Part shown: in pieces, positions 42,756 through 53,957 of the stretch
Position numbering within the stretch: position 1 is the stretch's first letter
Layout of the letters: every line of letters begins with the position of its first letter
Source of the DNA: an uncultured Collinsella sp.
GTDB taxonomy: Bacteria; Actinomycetota; Coriobacteriia; Coriobacteriales; Coriobacteriaceae
Direction: 5' to 3'
Assembly (NCBI GenBank): GCA_900541035.1
Contig: UQIN01000015.1
Location: 1-64,000, forward strand
DNA: 64,000 nucleotides
Translations under genes and position numbers: made by a program
The notes under the pieces: model-generated
Database searches by the model: none
The model's input: the letters and a program-made list of their open reading frames with translations, nothing else
What the model was told of the DNA's origin: nothing

Positions 42756-44654
42756 TTAATCCAGCTCTTTCAATCCGTGCGCTAGCTGCCAGTACTCGCC
42801 GTGCTGGGCCAGGAGCTCCTCGTGCGTGCCGCGCTCGATGATGCGGCCGTGTTCGAGGACCATGATCGCGTCGGCATCGCGGACGGTGGACAGGCGGTGC
42901 GCGATCATAAACGTGGTGCGACCGCGCATGATGCGGTCCATGCCGCGCTCGATGAGCTTTTCGGTGCGCGTGTCGATGGAACTCGTGGCCTCGTCCAGGA
43001 TGAGCACCGGCGGATCGGCCACGGCCACACGTGCGATGGCGAGCAGCTGGCGTTGGCCCTGCGACAGGTTGGCGCCATCGGCCGTAACCGGCGTATCGTA
43101 GCCTTGTGGCAAGCGGCGGATAAACGAGTCGGCGCAGGCGGCCTCGGCGGCGGCGCGCACTTCCTCGTCGGTCGCGTCGAGCTTGCCAAAGCGAATGTTC
43201 TGCGCAATGGTGCCGCTAAACAGGTGCGTATCCTGCAGCACAATGCCGAGCGACCCGCGCAGGCTGGCCTTGGCGATGTGCTTGACGTCGATGCCGTCGT
43301 ACGTGATCTCGCCGTCATCGACCTCGTAGAAGCGGTTGATGAGGTTGGTGATGGTCGTCTTTCCGGCGCCCGTCGAGCCCACAAAGGCGATCTTTTGCCC
43401 CGGCTTGGCAAACAAGTTGAGGTCCGTGAGCACGCGCGTGCCCGGCACGTAGGAAAAGTCCACGGCATGGAAGCGCACGTCGCCGGCAAGCGGCACGAGG
43501 CCGGTGACAAGCTCAGTGCCGTCGGCAGCCACCGCACGGCCCGCATCGTCGACCGAGGCCACATCGTGCAGATGCCCGTACGTGCCCACGCCACGACCTT
43601 CGGGAATCTTCCACGCCCACGCGGAATCGCCCGTCTGCACCAGCTCCACACAGCCCTCGTCCACCTCGGGCTGCAGGTCCATCGCGGCGAACAGGCGCTC
43701 GGCACCGGCCAGCGCGTTGAGCAAGAAGTTGCCCAGCTGCGTGAACTGGTTGATGGGCATGGCCGCCTGGCGCACAAAGACCAGGTAGCTCGCGAGCGCG
43801 CCCACGTCGGCCAGACCGTTGATGCAGAGCATGCCGCCCGCCACCGCGACGATCGCGTAGTTGGCGTACCCGATCACCACGGTCATGGGCACCATCGAGT
43901 TGGCATAGGCCTGCGCGGCGCCACCGGTGCGGCGCAGCTCCTGGTTGCGCGCATCGAAACCGGCCACGTTGGCCTGCTCGTGGTTAAAGACCTTGATGAC
44001 CTTTTGGCCCGAGACCATCTCCTCGACATATCCGTCCAAGTCGCCGAGCGACGCCTGCTGGGCGGCAAAGAATCGCTTGGAGCGGATACCCGAGTAGCGT
44101 GCGTACAGCACGATGGCCGCGTCGCACACGAGCGTGATGATCGTGAGCTGCCAATTGAGGATGATGAGCATGGCCGTGGTGCCGATCACCTGGATGGTCG
44201 CCTGGATCACGTTGGCAAAGCTGTTGTTGAGCGCCTCGGAGACCGTGTCGACGTCGTTGGTGAAGAAGCTCATGATGTCGCCCGAACGCGTGCCGTCGAA
44301 ATAGCTGAGCGGCAGTGTCTGGATGTGCGCGAACAGGTCGCGGCGGATGTCGGACACCACACGTTGGGCCGCGCGCACCATAATCTGCGAGTAGCCCAGG
44401 GCCGACAGCACGCCCGCGGCGTAGATGGCGGCCGTAAAGAAAACCTGCTTGGTGAGCAGCTCCTCCCCGCCCGTAGCCAGGCCGTTGACGATGGGTCGCA
44501 CCATATAGGTACCGGCGAGGCTCGCGATGGCGGCGACGGAGGCTAGCACGCCCACCGCAAGCAGCGAGAACTTGGCATGGCCCATGTATGAGAGCAGGCG
44601 GCGGAGCGTCTGTCCCAAATTGGCTGGGCGGGCCTGAGCGGATGTCTTAGGCAT
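42756..44654 (-). CDS. ABC exporter half-transporter, YfiC/YheH-like
   Basis: 632 residues: an N-terminal membrane domain with six helices and a C-terminal ATPase with Walker A GSTGAGKTT, signature LSQGQRQLL, Walker B VLILDEATS and H-loop MIAHR. An unusual 40-residue segment (TGDSAWAWKIPEGRG...) lies between the two domains. The ATG at 44654 overlaps the preceding ABC gene by 8 bases and follows AAGGGGGTG inside it. It is the catalytic partner of a heterodimer, since the other half has a changed Walker B. Likely a multidrug or peptide exporter; the substrate is unknown. Confidence 0.92.
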   Translation of the reverse strand: MPKTSAQARPANLGQTLRRLLSYMGHAKFSLLAVGVLASVAAIASLAGTYMVRPIVNGLATGGEELLTKQVFFTAAIYAAGVLSALGYSQIMVRAAQRVVSDIRRDLFAHIQTLPLSYFDGTRSGDIMSFFTNDVDTVSEALNNSFANVIQATIQVIGTTAMLIILNWQLTIITLVCDAAIVLYARYSGIRSKRFFAAQQASLGDLDGYVEEMVSGQKVIKVFNHEQANVAGFDARNQELRRTGGAAQAYANSMVPMTVVIGYANYAIVAVAGGMLCINGLADVGALASYLVFVRQAAMPINQFTQLGNFLLNALAGAERLFAAMDLQPEVDEGCVELVQTGDSAWAWKIPEGRGVGTYGHLHDVASVDDAGRAVAADGTELVTGLVPLAGDVRFHAVDFSYVPGTRVLTDLNLFAKPGQKIAFVGSTGAGKTTITNLINRFYEVDDGEITYDGIDVKHIAKASLRGSLGIVLQDTHLFSGTIAQNIRFGKLDATDEEVRAAAEAACADSFIRRLPQGYDTPVTADGANLSQGQRQLLAIARVAVADPPVLILDEATSSIDTRTEKLIERGMDRIMRGRTTFMIAHRLSTVRDADAIMVLEHGRIIERGTHEELLAQHGEYWQLAHGLKELD

Positions 44655-46425
44655 GGAGCTCACCCCCTTCTCGGGCCGGGGCATCTGAGGTCGCATTCCC
44701 CGCGAACTCCATCTGCGAGGCGTAAATCTCCTGGTAGATGTTGTCAGCCGCCAGCAGCTCCCGGTGCGTGCCCACGCCGTGAATGCGGCCGTCGTCCAGC
44801 ACGACAATGCGGTCGGCATCCATCACGCTCGCGATACGCTGGGCGATGATGATCACGGTCGTATCGGGAATCTGCGCGATGTGCTCGCGGATCTTGGCGT
44901 CGGTCGCCATATCGACCGCGCTGGTGGAGTCGTCAAAAATGAGTACGCGCGGATGTTTGAGCAGTGTGCGCGCGATGCACAGGCGCTGCTTCTGCCCGCC
45001 CGAAACACCGGCGCCGCCCTGGCCCAGCTCGCCGTCCAGCCCGCCGATGCGGTCCAGGAACTCGTCCACGCACGCCGCGCGACAGGCACGCAGCAGCTCC
45101 TCGTCGGTGGCATCGGGCGCGCCCCACTGCAGGTTCTCGCGCACGGTGCCCGTAAACAGCACGTTCTTTTGCAGCACAATGCCCACGGCATCGCGCAGGG
45201 CGGCCAGGTCGTAGTCGCGCACGTCGCGCCCGCCCACGAGCACGGCGCCCTCGGTCGCGTCGTACAGGCGCGCGATGAGCTGCACGAGCGAGCTCTTGCC
45301 CGAGCCCGTGCCGCCGAGCACACCCACCGTGGAGCCCGGCTCGATGCGAAGGTCGATATGCTCGAGCACATCCTCGGCAGCATCCGCGCGGTACTTAAAC
45401 GACACGTCGCGGAACTCGACACTTCCGTCGGCGACCTCGCGCACGGCCGCGTCTGCCGCGGGCGCCTGGATGAGCGATTGCTCGTCGATCACCCGCGAGA
45501 TGCGCTCCACGCTGGCGAGCGCGCGCGTGAGCAGCAAAAACACGTTGGAAATCATCATGAGCGAGTTCATGATCAGCAGCACGTAGCTCATAAAGCCCGT
45601 GAGAGAGCCTACACCCAACTTGCCGGCGAGAATCATGCGGCCGCCAATCCACAGGATGGAGAGCGCAGCCACGTACATCGACAGCTGAAACACCGGCAGG
45701 TTGAGCACCGCGCTGCCAAAGGTCTTTGTCGCAGTGCGCGCGAGCTCGGTATTGACGGTGTCGAACTTGGCCTCCTCGTGCTCGGTACGAACGTAGGCCT
45801 TGACGGCACGCACGGCGGTGAGGTCCTCCTGTACCACGCCGTTGAGGTGGTCCATCGAGGTCTGGAGTTGGCGGTAGAGCGGGCTCACGCGATAGGTGAT
45901 GACGCCCAGTACGATTGCCAGCACGGGCAAGATGATCGCAAAGACGGTGGCGAGCGGGCGCGACAGCATCAGCGCGTAGATAAGGCCGACGATAAGCGTC
46001 ACCGGGCCGCGCACCATAGGGCGAAAGCCGTTGCCCACAGCATTTTGGATAACGGTGATGTCCGTGGTCATGCGGGTGACGAGCGAGCTGGCGTCGTAGT
46101 TGTCCAGGTTGCCAAAAGCGAGCGTCTGAATCTTTTTGTACTCGGCCTCGCGCAGGTTAGCGCCTAGGCCCGAGGCAACGCGGGCGGACGTGCGGGCATA
46201 ACCCAAGCCCAGTACCAGCGAAAGCGCAGCGCACACCAACATGTACGCGCCCTGTAGCAGCATGTAGTTGATATCACACGCAGGCACGCCCACATCGATG
46301 ATGTTGGCCATGATGACCGGGATAAACAGCTCGAGCACCGTCTCGACCGACACAAAGAACACGCCGAGGATGGCATCGCGACGGTATGCCCCTAGATAGG
46401 AAAACAGTATTTTGAGATTGCGCAC
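44647..46425 (-). CDS. ABC exporter half-transporter with degenerate Walker B, YfiB/YheI-like
   Basis: 592 residues: membrane domain then ATPase with Walker A GGTGSGKSS, signature VSGGQKQRL and Walker B VLIFDDSTSAVD. The usual catalytic Glu after Walker B is Asp, as in the degenerate site of heterodimeric exporters of the YheI/BmrC kind; the paired protein supplies the active site. The GTG start at 46425 lies after GGGGGATGAACC. It is first in the two-gene operon, behind a good promoter with a palindrome in its spacer (46466-46494). Confidence 0.92.
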   Translation of the reverse strand: MRNLKILFSYLGAYRRDAILGVFFVSVETVLELFIPVIMANIIDVGVPACDINYMLLQGAYMLVCAALSLVLGLGYARTSARVASGLGANLREAEYKKIQTLAFGNLDNYDASSLVTRMTTDITVIQNAVGNGFRPMVRGPVTLIVGLIYALMLSRPLATVFAIILPVLAIVLGVITYRVSPLYRQLQTSMDHLNGVVQEDLTAVRAVKAYVRTEHEEAKFDTVNTELARTATKTFGSAVLNLPVFQLSMYVAALSILWIGGRMILAGKLGVGSLTGFMSYVLLIMNSLMMISNVFLLLTRALASVERISRVIDEQSLIQAPAADAAVREVADGSVEFRDVSFKYRADAAEDVLEHIDLRIEPGSTVGVLGGTGSGKSSLVQLIARLYDATEGAVLVGGRDVRDYDLAALRDAVGIVLQKNVLFTGTVRENLQWGAPDATDEELLRACRAACVDEFLDRIGGLDGELGQGGAGVSGGQKQRLCIARTLLKHPRVLIFDDSTSAVDMATDAKIREHIAQIPDTTVIIIAQRIASVMDADRIVVLDDGRIHGVGTHRELLAADNIYQEIYASQMEFAGNATSDAPAREGGELHA

Positions 46426-46465
46426 GCAGGTTCATCCCCCATCAAACGTTGTTCGCAAACGCACG

Positions 46466-46494
46466 TATTATTGCGCGCCGAATAATGGTGTCAA
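46466..46494 (-). promoter_or_regulatory. Promoter with spacer palindrome of the ABC exporter operon
   Basis: On the minus strand TTGACA (46489-46494) and ATAATA (46466-46471) are 17 bases apart. The spacer contains the inverted repeat ATTATT-GCGCGCCG-AATAAT, fit for a repressor. A related sequence, GGAATAATGGTGCGCGC, recurs at 46566-46582. Confidence 0.6.
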
Positions 46495-46613
46495 GTATTC
46501 CGAAATCGTTTTCTGCAAGGTTAGCGCCGGCGGCGAGTTCTCGTGATGTGTGTCCATATTCACTCGGAATAATGGTGCGCGCGACTTTTTTCGCTCCGGC
46601 GTCAACATAAACC

Positions 46614-46644
46614 TTGACTCTACAATCGTTATAGGGTTTTCACT
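46614..46644 (+). promoter_or_regulatory. MerR-type promoter of the MATE-MerR operon
   Basis: TTGACT (46614-46619) and TTCACT (46639-46644) are 19 bases apart, the long spacing typical of MerR-activated promoters. The spacer holds an imperfect palindrome (CTACAA-TCG-TTATAG). The MATE start is 40 bases downstream. Confidence 0.6.
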
Positions 46645-46684
46645 ACACTGGTAGATAAACGAACCCAGCCAGAAAGCCCCGCCC

Positions 46685-48031
46685 ATGGAACACGACCTCA
46701 CACGCGGCAATGTCCTTAAGACCATCGCGGTCTTTGCCCTGCCCTATATGCTCTCGTACTTTTTGCAGATGCTCTACGGCATGGCCGACCTGTACATGAT
46801 GGGGCAGTTTAGCGGCGCCGCCGGCATCACCGCCGTGGGCAATGGCGCGCAGACGCTCTACATTATTACCGTGACGCTTGTGGGTCTGGCCATGGGAACG
46901 ACGGTTATCGTCGGCCACGCCGTGGGCTCGCGCCGCTTCGACCGCGCCGAGACCGCCATCGGCAATACCATCACGCTGTTTATGGGCGTCTCGGTGGTAC
47001 TGGCCGCTGTCCTGCTTGCATTGTGTCCGCAGATTGTGGCACTCATTGGCACGCCGGCCGAGGCAGTCGAAGGAACCGCCGCCTACCTGCGTATCTGCTT
47101 TGTCGGCATTCCGTTTATCGCCGCATACAACATTCTTTCGGCCATCTTTCGCGGGCTGGGCGATTCGCGCTCGCCCATGTACGTGATCGGCGTGGCGTGC
47201 ATCATTAACATCGCGCTCGATTTTCTGTTTATCGGCCACATGGGGCTCGGCCCCGTGGGCGCGGCGCTCGGCACGGTGACCGCCCAGACGGCCAGCGTTG
47301 CCCTCGCGCTCGTGTGGCTTAAGAGCCGCCGCACGAACATCCACGTTAAGCGTAGCGACCTGCGCCCCCAGCCCGAGGTGCTCGGCAGCATTCTTAAGAT
47401 CGGCGTGCCTGTGGCCGTGCAGGACGGCTGCATCCAGGTGGCGTTTATGTTTATCACCGTCATCGCCAACCATCGCGGCCTGGTCGACGCCGCCGCCGTG
47501 GGCCTGGTCGAAAAGATGATCAGCTTTTTGTTCATTGTGCCGAGCTCCATGGGCGCCACCGTCAGCGCGCTCACGGCGCAAAACGCCGGCGCGGGAAAGG
47601 GCAACCGTGCGCGTCAGGTACTCAAGGATGCCATGACCATCTCGGTGGTGTACGGCTGCCTGATCACGGTGCTGATGTGGCTGGTGGTGCCGGCGTTTAT
47701 CGGCTTTTTTGCCAAGGACGCCGCGGTGGTCGCAGCCGGCACCGGCTATATGCGGAGCTATATTTTCGACGCGATCTTTGCCGGCATTCACATTTGCTTT
47801 AGCGGCTTTTTCGCTGCGTACGGCAAGAGCTACATCGGCTTTGCGCACAACGTGCTGGCCGTAGCGCTCATTCGCGTGCCTGGCGCATGGCTGCTGTCGA
47901 ACGCCTATTCCGACACGCTGTTTCCCATGGGCATCGCCTCGCCGTGCGGGTCGATTCTTTCGGCAGCCATTTGCGTGGTGGCGTTTACCGTGCTCAACCG
48001 CCGCGGAACTTTTGACAAGCTGGCGGCGTAG
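46685..48031 (+). CDS. MATE-family multidrug efflux pump
   Basis: 448 residues with 12 hydrophobic segments, the normal MATE size. It opens EHDLTRGNVLKTIAVFALPYMLSYFLQMLYGMADLYMMGQF, cut here only for reference to the conserved first helices, and repeats the pattern in the second half. MATE pumps use Na+ or H+ gradients to expel cationic drugs. The gene is followed 54 bases later by a MerR regulator on the same strand, and its promoter has the MerR layout. Divergent from the ABC exporter operon. Confidence 0.93.
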   Translation: MEHDLTRGNVLKTIAVFALPYMLSYFLQMLYGMADLYMMGQFSGAAGITAVGNGAQTLYIITVTLVGLAMGTTVIVGHAVGSRRFDRAETAIGNTITLFMGVSVVLAAVLLALCPQIVALIGTPAEAVEGTAAYLRICFVGIPFIAAYNILSAIFRGLGDSRSPMYVIGVACIINIALDFLFIGHMGLGPVGAALGTVTAQTASVALALVWLKSRRTNIHVKRSDLRPQPEVLGSILKIGVPVAVQDGCIQVAFMFITVIANHRGLVDAAAVGLVEKMISFLFIVPSSMGATVSALTAQNAGAGKGNRARQVLKDAMTISVVYGCLITVLMWLVVPAFIGFFAKDAAVVAAGTGYMRSYIFDAIFAGIHICFSGFFAAYGKSYIGFAHNVLAVALIRVPGAWLLSNAYSDTLFPMGIASPCGSILSAAICVVAFTVLNRRGTFDKLAA

Positions 48032-48085
48032 CGAGGCGACGCAGGCCTAGCACCTCTCCCCTGTTTTACCGAAAGGAGCGGTCCT

Positions 48086-48931
48086 GTGACCGACATGCCA
48101 AGCGAACACACCGAGGGCCTGCTCCGCATTGGCGAGGTGGCGCGCTTGCTCAATTTGAGCGTGGGCACACTGCGCCATTACGAACAGATGGGGCTATTGG
48201 AGCCGGCATATGTCGATCCGGCGAGTGGGTACCGCTACTACGGATCCCGGCAGCTCTCTACCCTCAACACCATCGGCAACCTGCGCGTTCTCGACCTGCC
48301 GCTGGCGCAAATTCGCGAGTTTGTCACTACGCACGATATGGATTTGATGCAACGGCAACTGACCAAGCAACAGGAGTTAATTGAGCACAAGCGGCGTGAG
48401 CTGGAGCGCATGTCGCGCAAGATTGACCAGCGGCTTGCCTTGCTTCATGGCGCTTTGAATGCTGATCTCGACACCATTAGCGAAATCGAAGAACCCGAAC
48501 TTCGCTGTGCCACGCTGCACGAGCGCGTCAATCCCACCGACGCCTATTCGCTGGGATGGCATATCCGCCAGCTTCAGCAGGGACAGCACGAAACCTTTGC
48601 CTATCTGGGCAATCTGGGTGTAGGTATCGCGCCCGAACGCCTGGCAGCCGGTGACTTTGACGGCTACGACGAGGTCTTTCTGCTGCTCGATGACACCGAT
48701 GGGTACTTGGGCGACGTTGAGACGCGACCTGCCGCGCGCTGCCTGACCATAAGCTTCCGCGGCACGCACGGGCAAGCAGCCCCACGCTATGAGCAGCTGC
48801 TCAGCTATATGCGCGAACACAACCTGACGCCCGCCGGTCCATCGCGCGAGATCGCCCTGATCGATGACATCATCAGCGATGATCCGGCAACCTACGTGAC
48901 GCAGATCACGGTGCCGGTCTCTCTAGGCTAG
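48086..48931 (+). CDS. MerR-family regulator with a GyrI-like effector domain
   Basis: 281 residues. The N-terminal winged helix is typical MerR: LRIGEVARLLNLSVGTLRHYEQMGLLEPAYVD...SGYRYY. A long coiled-coil helix follows (about 80-125, rich in Gln/Lys/Arg). The C-terminal 150 residues resemble GyrI/BmrR-type drug-binding domains. The GTG start at 48086 follows GAAAGGAGC. Cotranscribed with the MATE pump, it most likely senses its substrates and activates the operon. The 3' end overlaps a small minus-strand ORF by 9 bases. Confidence 0.9.
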   Translation: MTDMPSEHTEGLLRIGEVARLLNLSVGTLRHYEQMGLLEPAYVDPASGYRYYGSRQLSTLNTIGNLRVLDLPLAQIREFVTTHDMDLMQRQLTKQQELIEHKRRELERMSRKIDQRLALLHGALNADLDTISEIEEPELRCATLHERVNPTDAYSLGWHIRQLQQGQHETFAYLGNLGVGIAPERLAAGDFDGYDEVFLLLDDTDGYLGDVETRPAARCLTISFRGTHGQAAPRYEQLLSYMREHNLTPAGPSREIALIDDIISDDPATYVTQITVPVSLG

Positions 48932-49101
48932 ACCGAGCCTCGCCTCTAACTCGGTCAACGCCTCAAAGGCATCGCGAGATGCACCCGCCGCGCGCTCGCG
49001 CTCGGCAACGCAAATTCGCATCATTAAGCGCTCTTTTGCCTGCACTTGGGAATGCCTCGCGCGCCCTTCCACCTGCGAGCAATTGCGATTCTCGATATCC
49101 A

Positions 49102-49102
<1 letters not shown>
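48923..49102 (-). CDS. Small coupled ORF after ligA, function unknown
   Basis: 59 residues. Its ATG shares one base with the ligA stop (TAATG) and GGAGG lies just before it inside ligA, so translation coupling is likely. The product begins MDIENRNCSQVEG and is highly charged and helical (Arg/Glu-rich, ending LTELEARLGLA), without membrane segment. The ORF runs on to a TAG inside the 3' end of the convergent MerR gene. I do not recognise a family. A GACCGAG/CTCGGTC hairpin lies within its 3' part (48931-48956). Confidence 0.6.
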
Positions 49103-51363
<2,261 letters not shown>

Positions 51364-51510
51364 CTAGAGTACCACCGGTCACGATGGGGCCGAATAACCC
51401 TTTCGAACCGCACCGAATCGGCAGCGGCCGAACCGGGGTGGATCGCGCGATCAAACCGTGCCCTTGCCATTTCTACATGATCCGTTTTCCCGTCCCCAAC
51501 GAATCAATAA

Positions 51511-51545
51511 GAAAAGAGGGCTGTCCCGCGTTGGCGGGACAGCCC
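51511..51545 (-). terminator. Rho-independent terminator of the HtrA gene
   Basis: A perfect 12-bp stem (51518-51529 with 51534-51545) is followed on the minus strand by TCTTTTC, 30 bases after the stop codon. Confidence 0.9.
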
Positions 51546-51575
51546 CTCTGGCTTCGATATGTGCAATACGGTTCG

Positions 51576-53036
51576 TTAGAAACCCTGACCGTAGCCCTGA
51601 CCCTGGCCCTGCTGGCCCAGCAGCTCCTCCAGATACTGGCGCAGCTGCTCGTCGGTAATACCGCCGTTGCCGGTGTCGGTCGCGCTGTCGTCCTGCTGCT
51701 GGTTCTGCAGCTCCTCGTCGGAGCCCAGCTCGACGGTGACCTTCTTCTCGTCCTTGCCGCGCATGAGCGTGATCTCGACCTTCTCGCCCACCTCGTGGCT
51801 GCGCAGCGCGATGATCAGGCCATCGGCGCTCGTGATCTCGTCGTCGCTCAGCTTGGTAATGACATCGCCCTCTTGGATGCCGGCCTTGGCGGCAGGACCG
51901 TCCTCGACGACGCTCGCCACGTACGCGCCGCTATCGGTGCTCAGCTTGTTGGTGCGGGCGTTGAGCGCATTGACGCTCGAAAGCGTGGCGCCCAGGTACG
52001 GGTGCACCGGCGTCTTACCGTCGATGATCTGGTCGGCAATGTTCTTAGCGTAGTTAACCGGAATGGCAAAGCCTACGCCCGAGCTGGAGCCCGAATAGCT
52101 CTCGATGAGCGAGTTGATGCCCACGAGCTCGCCGTTGTCGTTAACGAGCGCGCCGCCGGAGTTGCCCGGGTTGATGGCGGCATCGGTCTGGATCATGTTG
52201 GCATAGATGGTGTTACCGTTGGTAGAGCTCATGGCCGTGGAACGATACAGCGCCGACACAATGCCCGTGGAGACAGACTGCTCGTTGCCGAACGGCGAAC
52301 CGATCGCCATGACCCACTCGCCCACGTTGAGCTTGGAGGAGTCACCAATCTCGATCGGCGTGAGCTTGGAGGCGTCGGCGTCCTTGAGCTTGATGACGGC
52401 CAGGTCGCTCGAGGCATCGTTGCCCACGAACTCGGCCTCGTAGGTGGTGCCGTCGTCCATGGTCACCACGTACTGGTCATAGCCATCGACCACGTGGTTG
52501 TTGGTGAGGATGTGACCCTCGGTATCGAGCACAACGCCCGAGCCGACGCTGCCCGAGTTGTCCGACTCGTCGGCAGACTGCGAAAGCGAGCCATTCTGGC
52601 TGCCGCTCGAAGTGGCGGTAATGGAAACCACGGAGGGCAGGGCCTTGGCAGAAACGGCCTCGGCCAGCGTGGTGTCCTCGGAATCAATCGTAATCTTTTG
52701 CGTCGATGAACCCGAAGCACCCGCCGTCACGGCATTCTTGCCACCGCCAATATTGAGCGTGCCGCTCATAATGAGCGCAATGACCAGCAGGGCGCCGCAG
52801 GCACAGCCGGCGAGTGCTGTAATAAAGATCGGCAGCTTTTTGGTCTTGGTCTTGACCACCGTGTGCTTGTTCACGACCCGCTGGCCACCCAGCGGCTGGC
52901 CGGTCTGCGTGTCGTAGGCCTGCACGTAGGGAATGTTGCTGTCGGCAGGCGTCGACTCCACCTGCACGCGCGGCTGCTGCTGGGTCTCGCCGGCGTTGCC
53001 CGCATCCTGGGGACGCTGGGAATCGTACTCGCTCAT
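51576..53036 (-). CDS. HtrA/DegP-type membrane-anchored serine protease
   Basis: A 486-residue protein. A Gln/Pro-rich cytoplasmic N terminus is followed by one membrane helix (about 69-91), a Ser/Gly linker, the trypsin-like domain with His181, Asp211 and Ser293 (GNSGG), and one PDZ domain (about 365-450). The tail is Gly/Gln-rich. It acts outside the membrane in protein quality control in other Gram-positive bacteria. The start MSEYDSQRPQ (53036) follows CGAAAGGATCG. Monocistronic between two terminators. Confidence 0.95.
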   Translation of the reverse strand: MSEYDSQRPQDAGNAGETQQQPRVQVESTPADSNIPYVQAYDTQTGQPLGGQRVVNKHTVVKTKTKKLPIFITALAGCACGALLVIALIMSGTLNIGGGKNAVTAGASGSSTQKITIDSEDTTLAEAVSAKALPSVVSITATSSGSQNGSLSQSADESDNSGSVGSGVVLDTEGHILTNNHVVDGYDQYVVTMDDGTTYEAEFVGNDASSDLAVIKLKDADASKLTPIEIGDSSKLNVGEWVMAIGSPFGNEQSVSTGIVSALYRSTAMSSTNGNTIYANMIQTDAAINPGNSGGALVNDNGELVGINSLIESYSGSSSGVGFAIPVNYAKNIADQIIDGKTPVHPYLGATLSSVNALNARTNKLSTDSGAYVASVVEDGPAAKAGIQEGDVITKLSDDEITSADGLIIALRSHEVGEKVEITLMRGKDEKKVTVELGSDEELQNQQQDDSATDTGNGGITDEQLRQYLEELLGQQGQGQGYGQGF

Positions 53037-53061
53037 AGCTGCGATCCTTTCGTCAAATAAC

Positions 53062-53089
53062 CAAAGGCCCGCCAAACATGTGGCGGGCC
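53062..53089 (-). terminator. Hairpin terminator after the GlnR-like gene
   Basis: A perfect 9-bp stem (53066-53074 with 53081-53089) is followed on the minus strand by TTTGGTTATTT. It lies 155 bases after the regulator stop codon, with a family A repeat in between. Confidence 0.7.
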
Positions 53090-53207
53090 ATCATTGTTCA
53101 CGTTGAGTTGTACCCCAATATGCGGGCGTAAGTGTATGAGAACGCAATCTTTTAGGAAGGCTTAAGTTCTGTTGCAGATTCGAGAGGAACCCGCACCTGC
53201 GTCAAAA

Positions 53208-53240
53208 CCACCACGAAGGTGCCTGTCCCCTTTGTAGTGG
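53208..53240. repeat. CACAAAGG hairpin after the GlnR-like gene (family A, copy 5)
   Basis: CCACCACGAAGG pairs with CCTTTGTAGTGG with two mismatches around a 9-base loop. It ends 5 bases from the stop codon of the regulator. TTTTGAC follows on the minus strand. Confidence 0.75.
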
Positions 53241-53244
53241 AAAT

Positions 53245-53907
53245 CTAGTCCTTAAACAGATAGCCCACGCCGCGGACGGTGGTGATGTGTGCCGCGATCT
53301 GCGGGCCCACCTTGGAGCGGATGCGTCGAATGTGCACGTCGACGGTGCGCGTGCCGCCGCAGTACTCAAAGCCCCACACGCGGTGCAGCAGCACCTCGCG
53401 GCTGTAGGCGCGGTTGGGATGCGTCGCCAAAAAGCTCAGCAGCGAGTACTCCATCAGCGTCAGGTCGATGGGCTCGTTATCGAGCGTCACCTGGTAGGTA
53501 GCCAGGTTAATCTCGAGGTTATCGATATTGAGCACATCGTCGGCGGTGACGGTCTCCTCCTCGCCCATCAGGCGCTGCGCGCGAGCCTTGAGCTCGTTGG
53601 GCGTCGCCGTGGGGCACACAAAGTCGGCATGCGAATGATTCGGCAGGCGCAAGGTACCGAGCGCCTCGTCGTCGACGATCACCAGCATGGGGACACCGCC
53701 GCGATCGTCAAGCCACTTGGCAATCTGATCGATGCGGTCGCTGCGGATGCCATCGGAATCGAGGATCAGCAGGTCAAAATCGTGCGCCGCAGTCGGCGAA
53801 TCGGGGGTAGCCAGGCTCACCTCGACACCCAGGGTGGTCGTCAAGCTGCGGGCAAACTCGTGGAAGCGCGTCGTGCGCGCCATGAACAGGGCACTCTTTT
53901 CGGACAT
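53245..53907 (-). CDS. GlnR-like OmpR/PhoB-family regulator
   Basis: 220 residues. The C-terminal winged helix is of OmpR/PhoB type (LTLMEYSLLSFLATHPNRAYSREVLLHRVWG...TVDVHIRRIRSKVG...TTVRGVGYLF). The N-terminal receiver is atypical: Asp50 (LLILDSDG) is kept, but the usual acidic pair near the start is not obvious, and no histidine kinase is near. Orphan regulators of this kind beside glnA are GlnR in actinobacteria, where Asp50 is structural. The start MSEKSALFMA (53907) follows TTGGAGGCC. It is 50 bases downstream of glnA on the same strand and may be co-transcribed. The GlnR assignment is an inference. Confidence 0.8.
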   Translation of the reverse strand: MSEKSALFMARTTRFHEFARSLTTTLGVEVSLATPDSPTAAHDFDLLILDSDGIRSDRIDQIAKWLDDRGGVPMLVIVDDEALGTLRLPNHSHADFVCPTATPNELKARAQRLMGEEETVTADDVLNIDNLEINLATYQVTLDNEPIDLTLMEYSLLSFLATHPNRAYSREVLLHRVWGFEYCGGTRTVDVHIRRIRSKVGPQIAAHITTVRGVGYLFKD

Positions 53908-53957
53908 ATCGGCCTCCAAGGAAATGAGCTCAATCGTACTGGAACAAGCCAGCGCGA

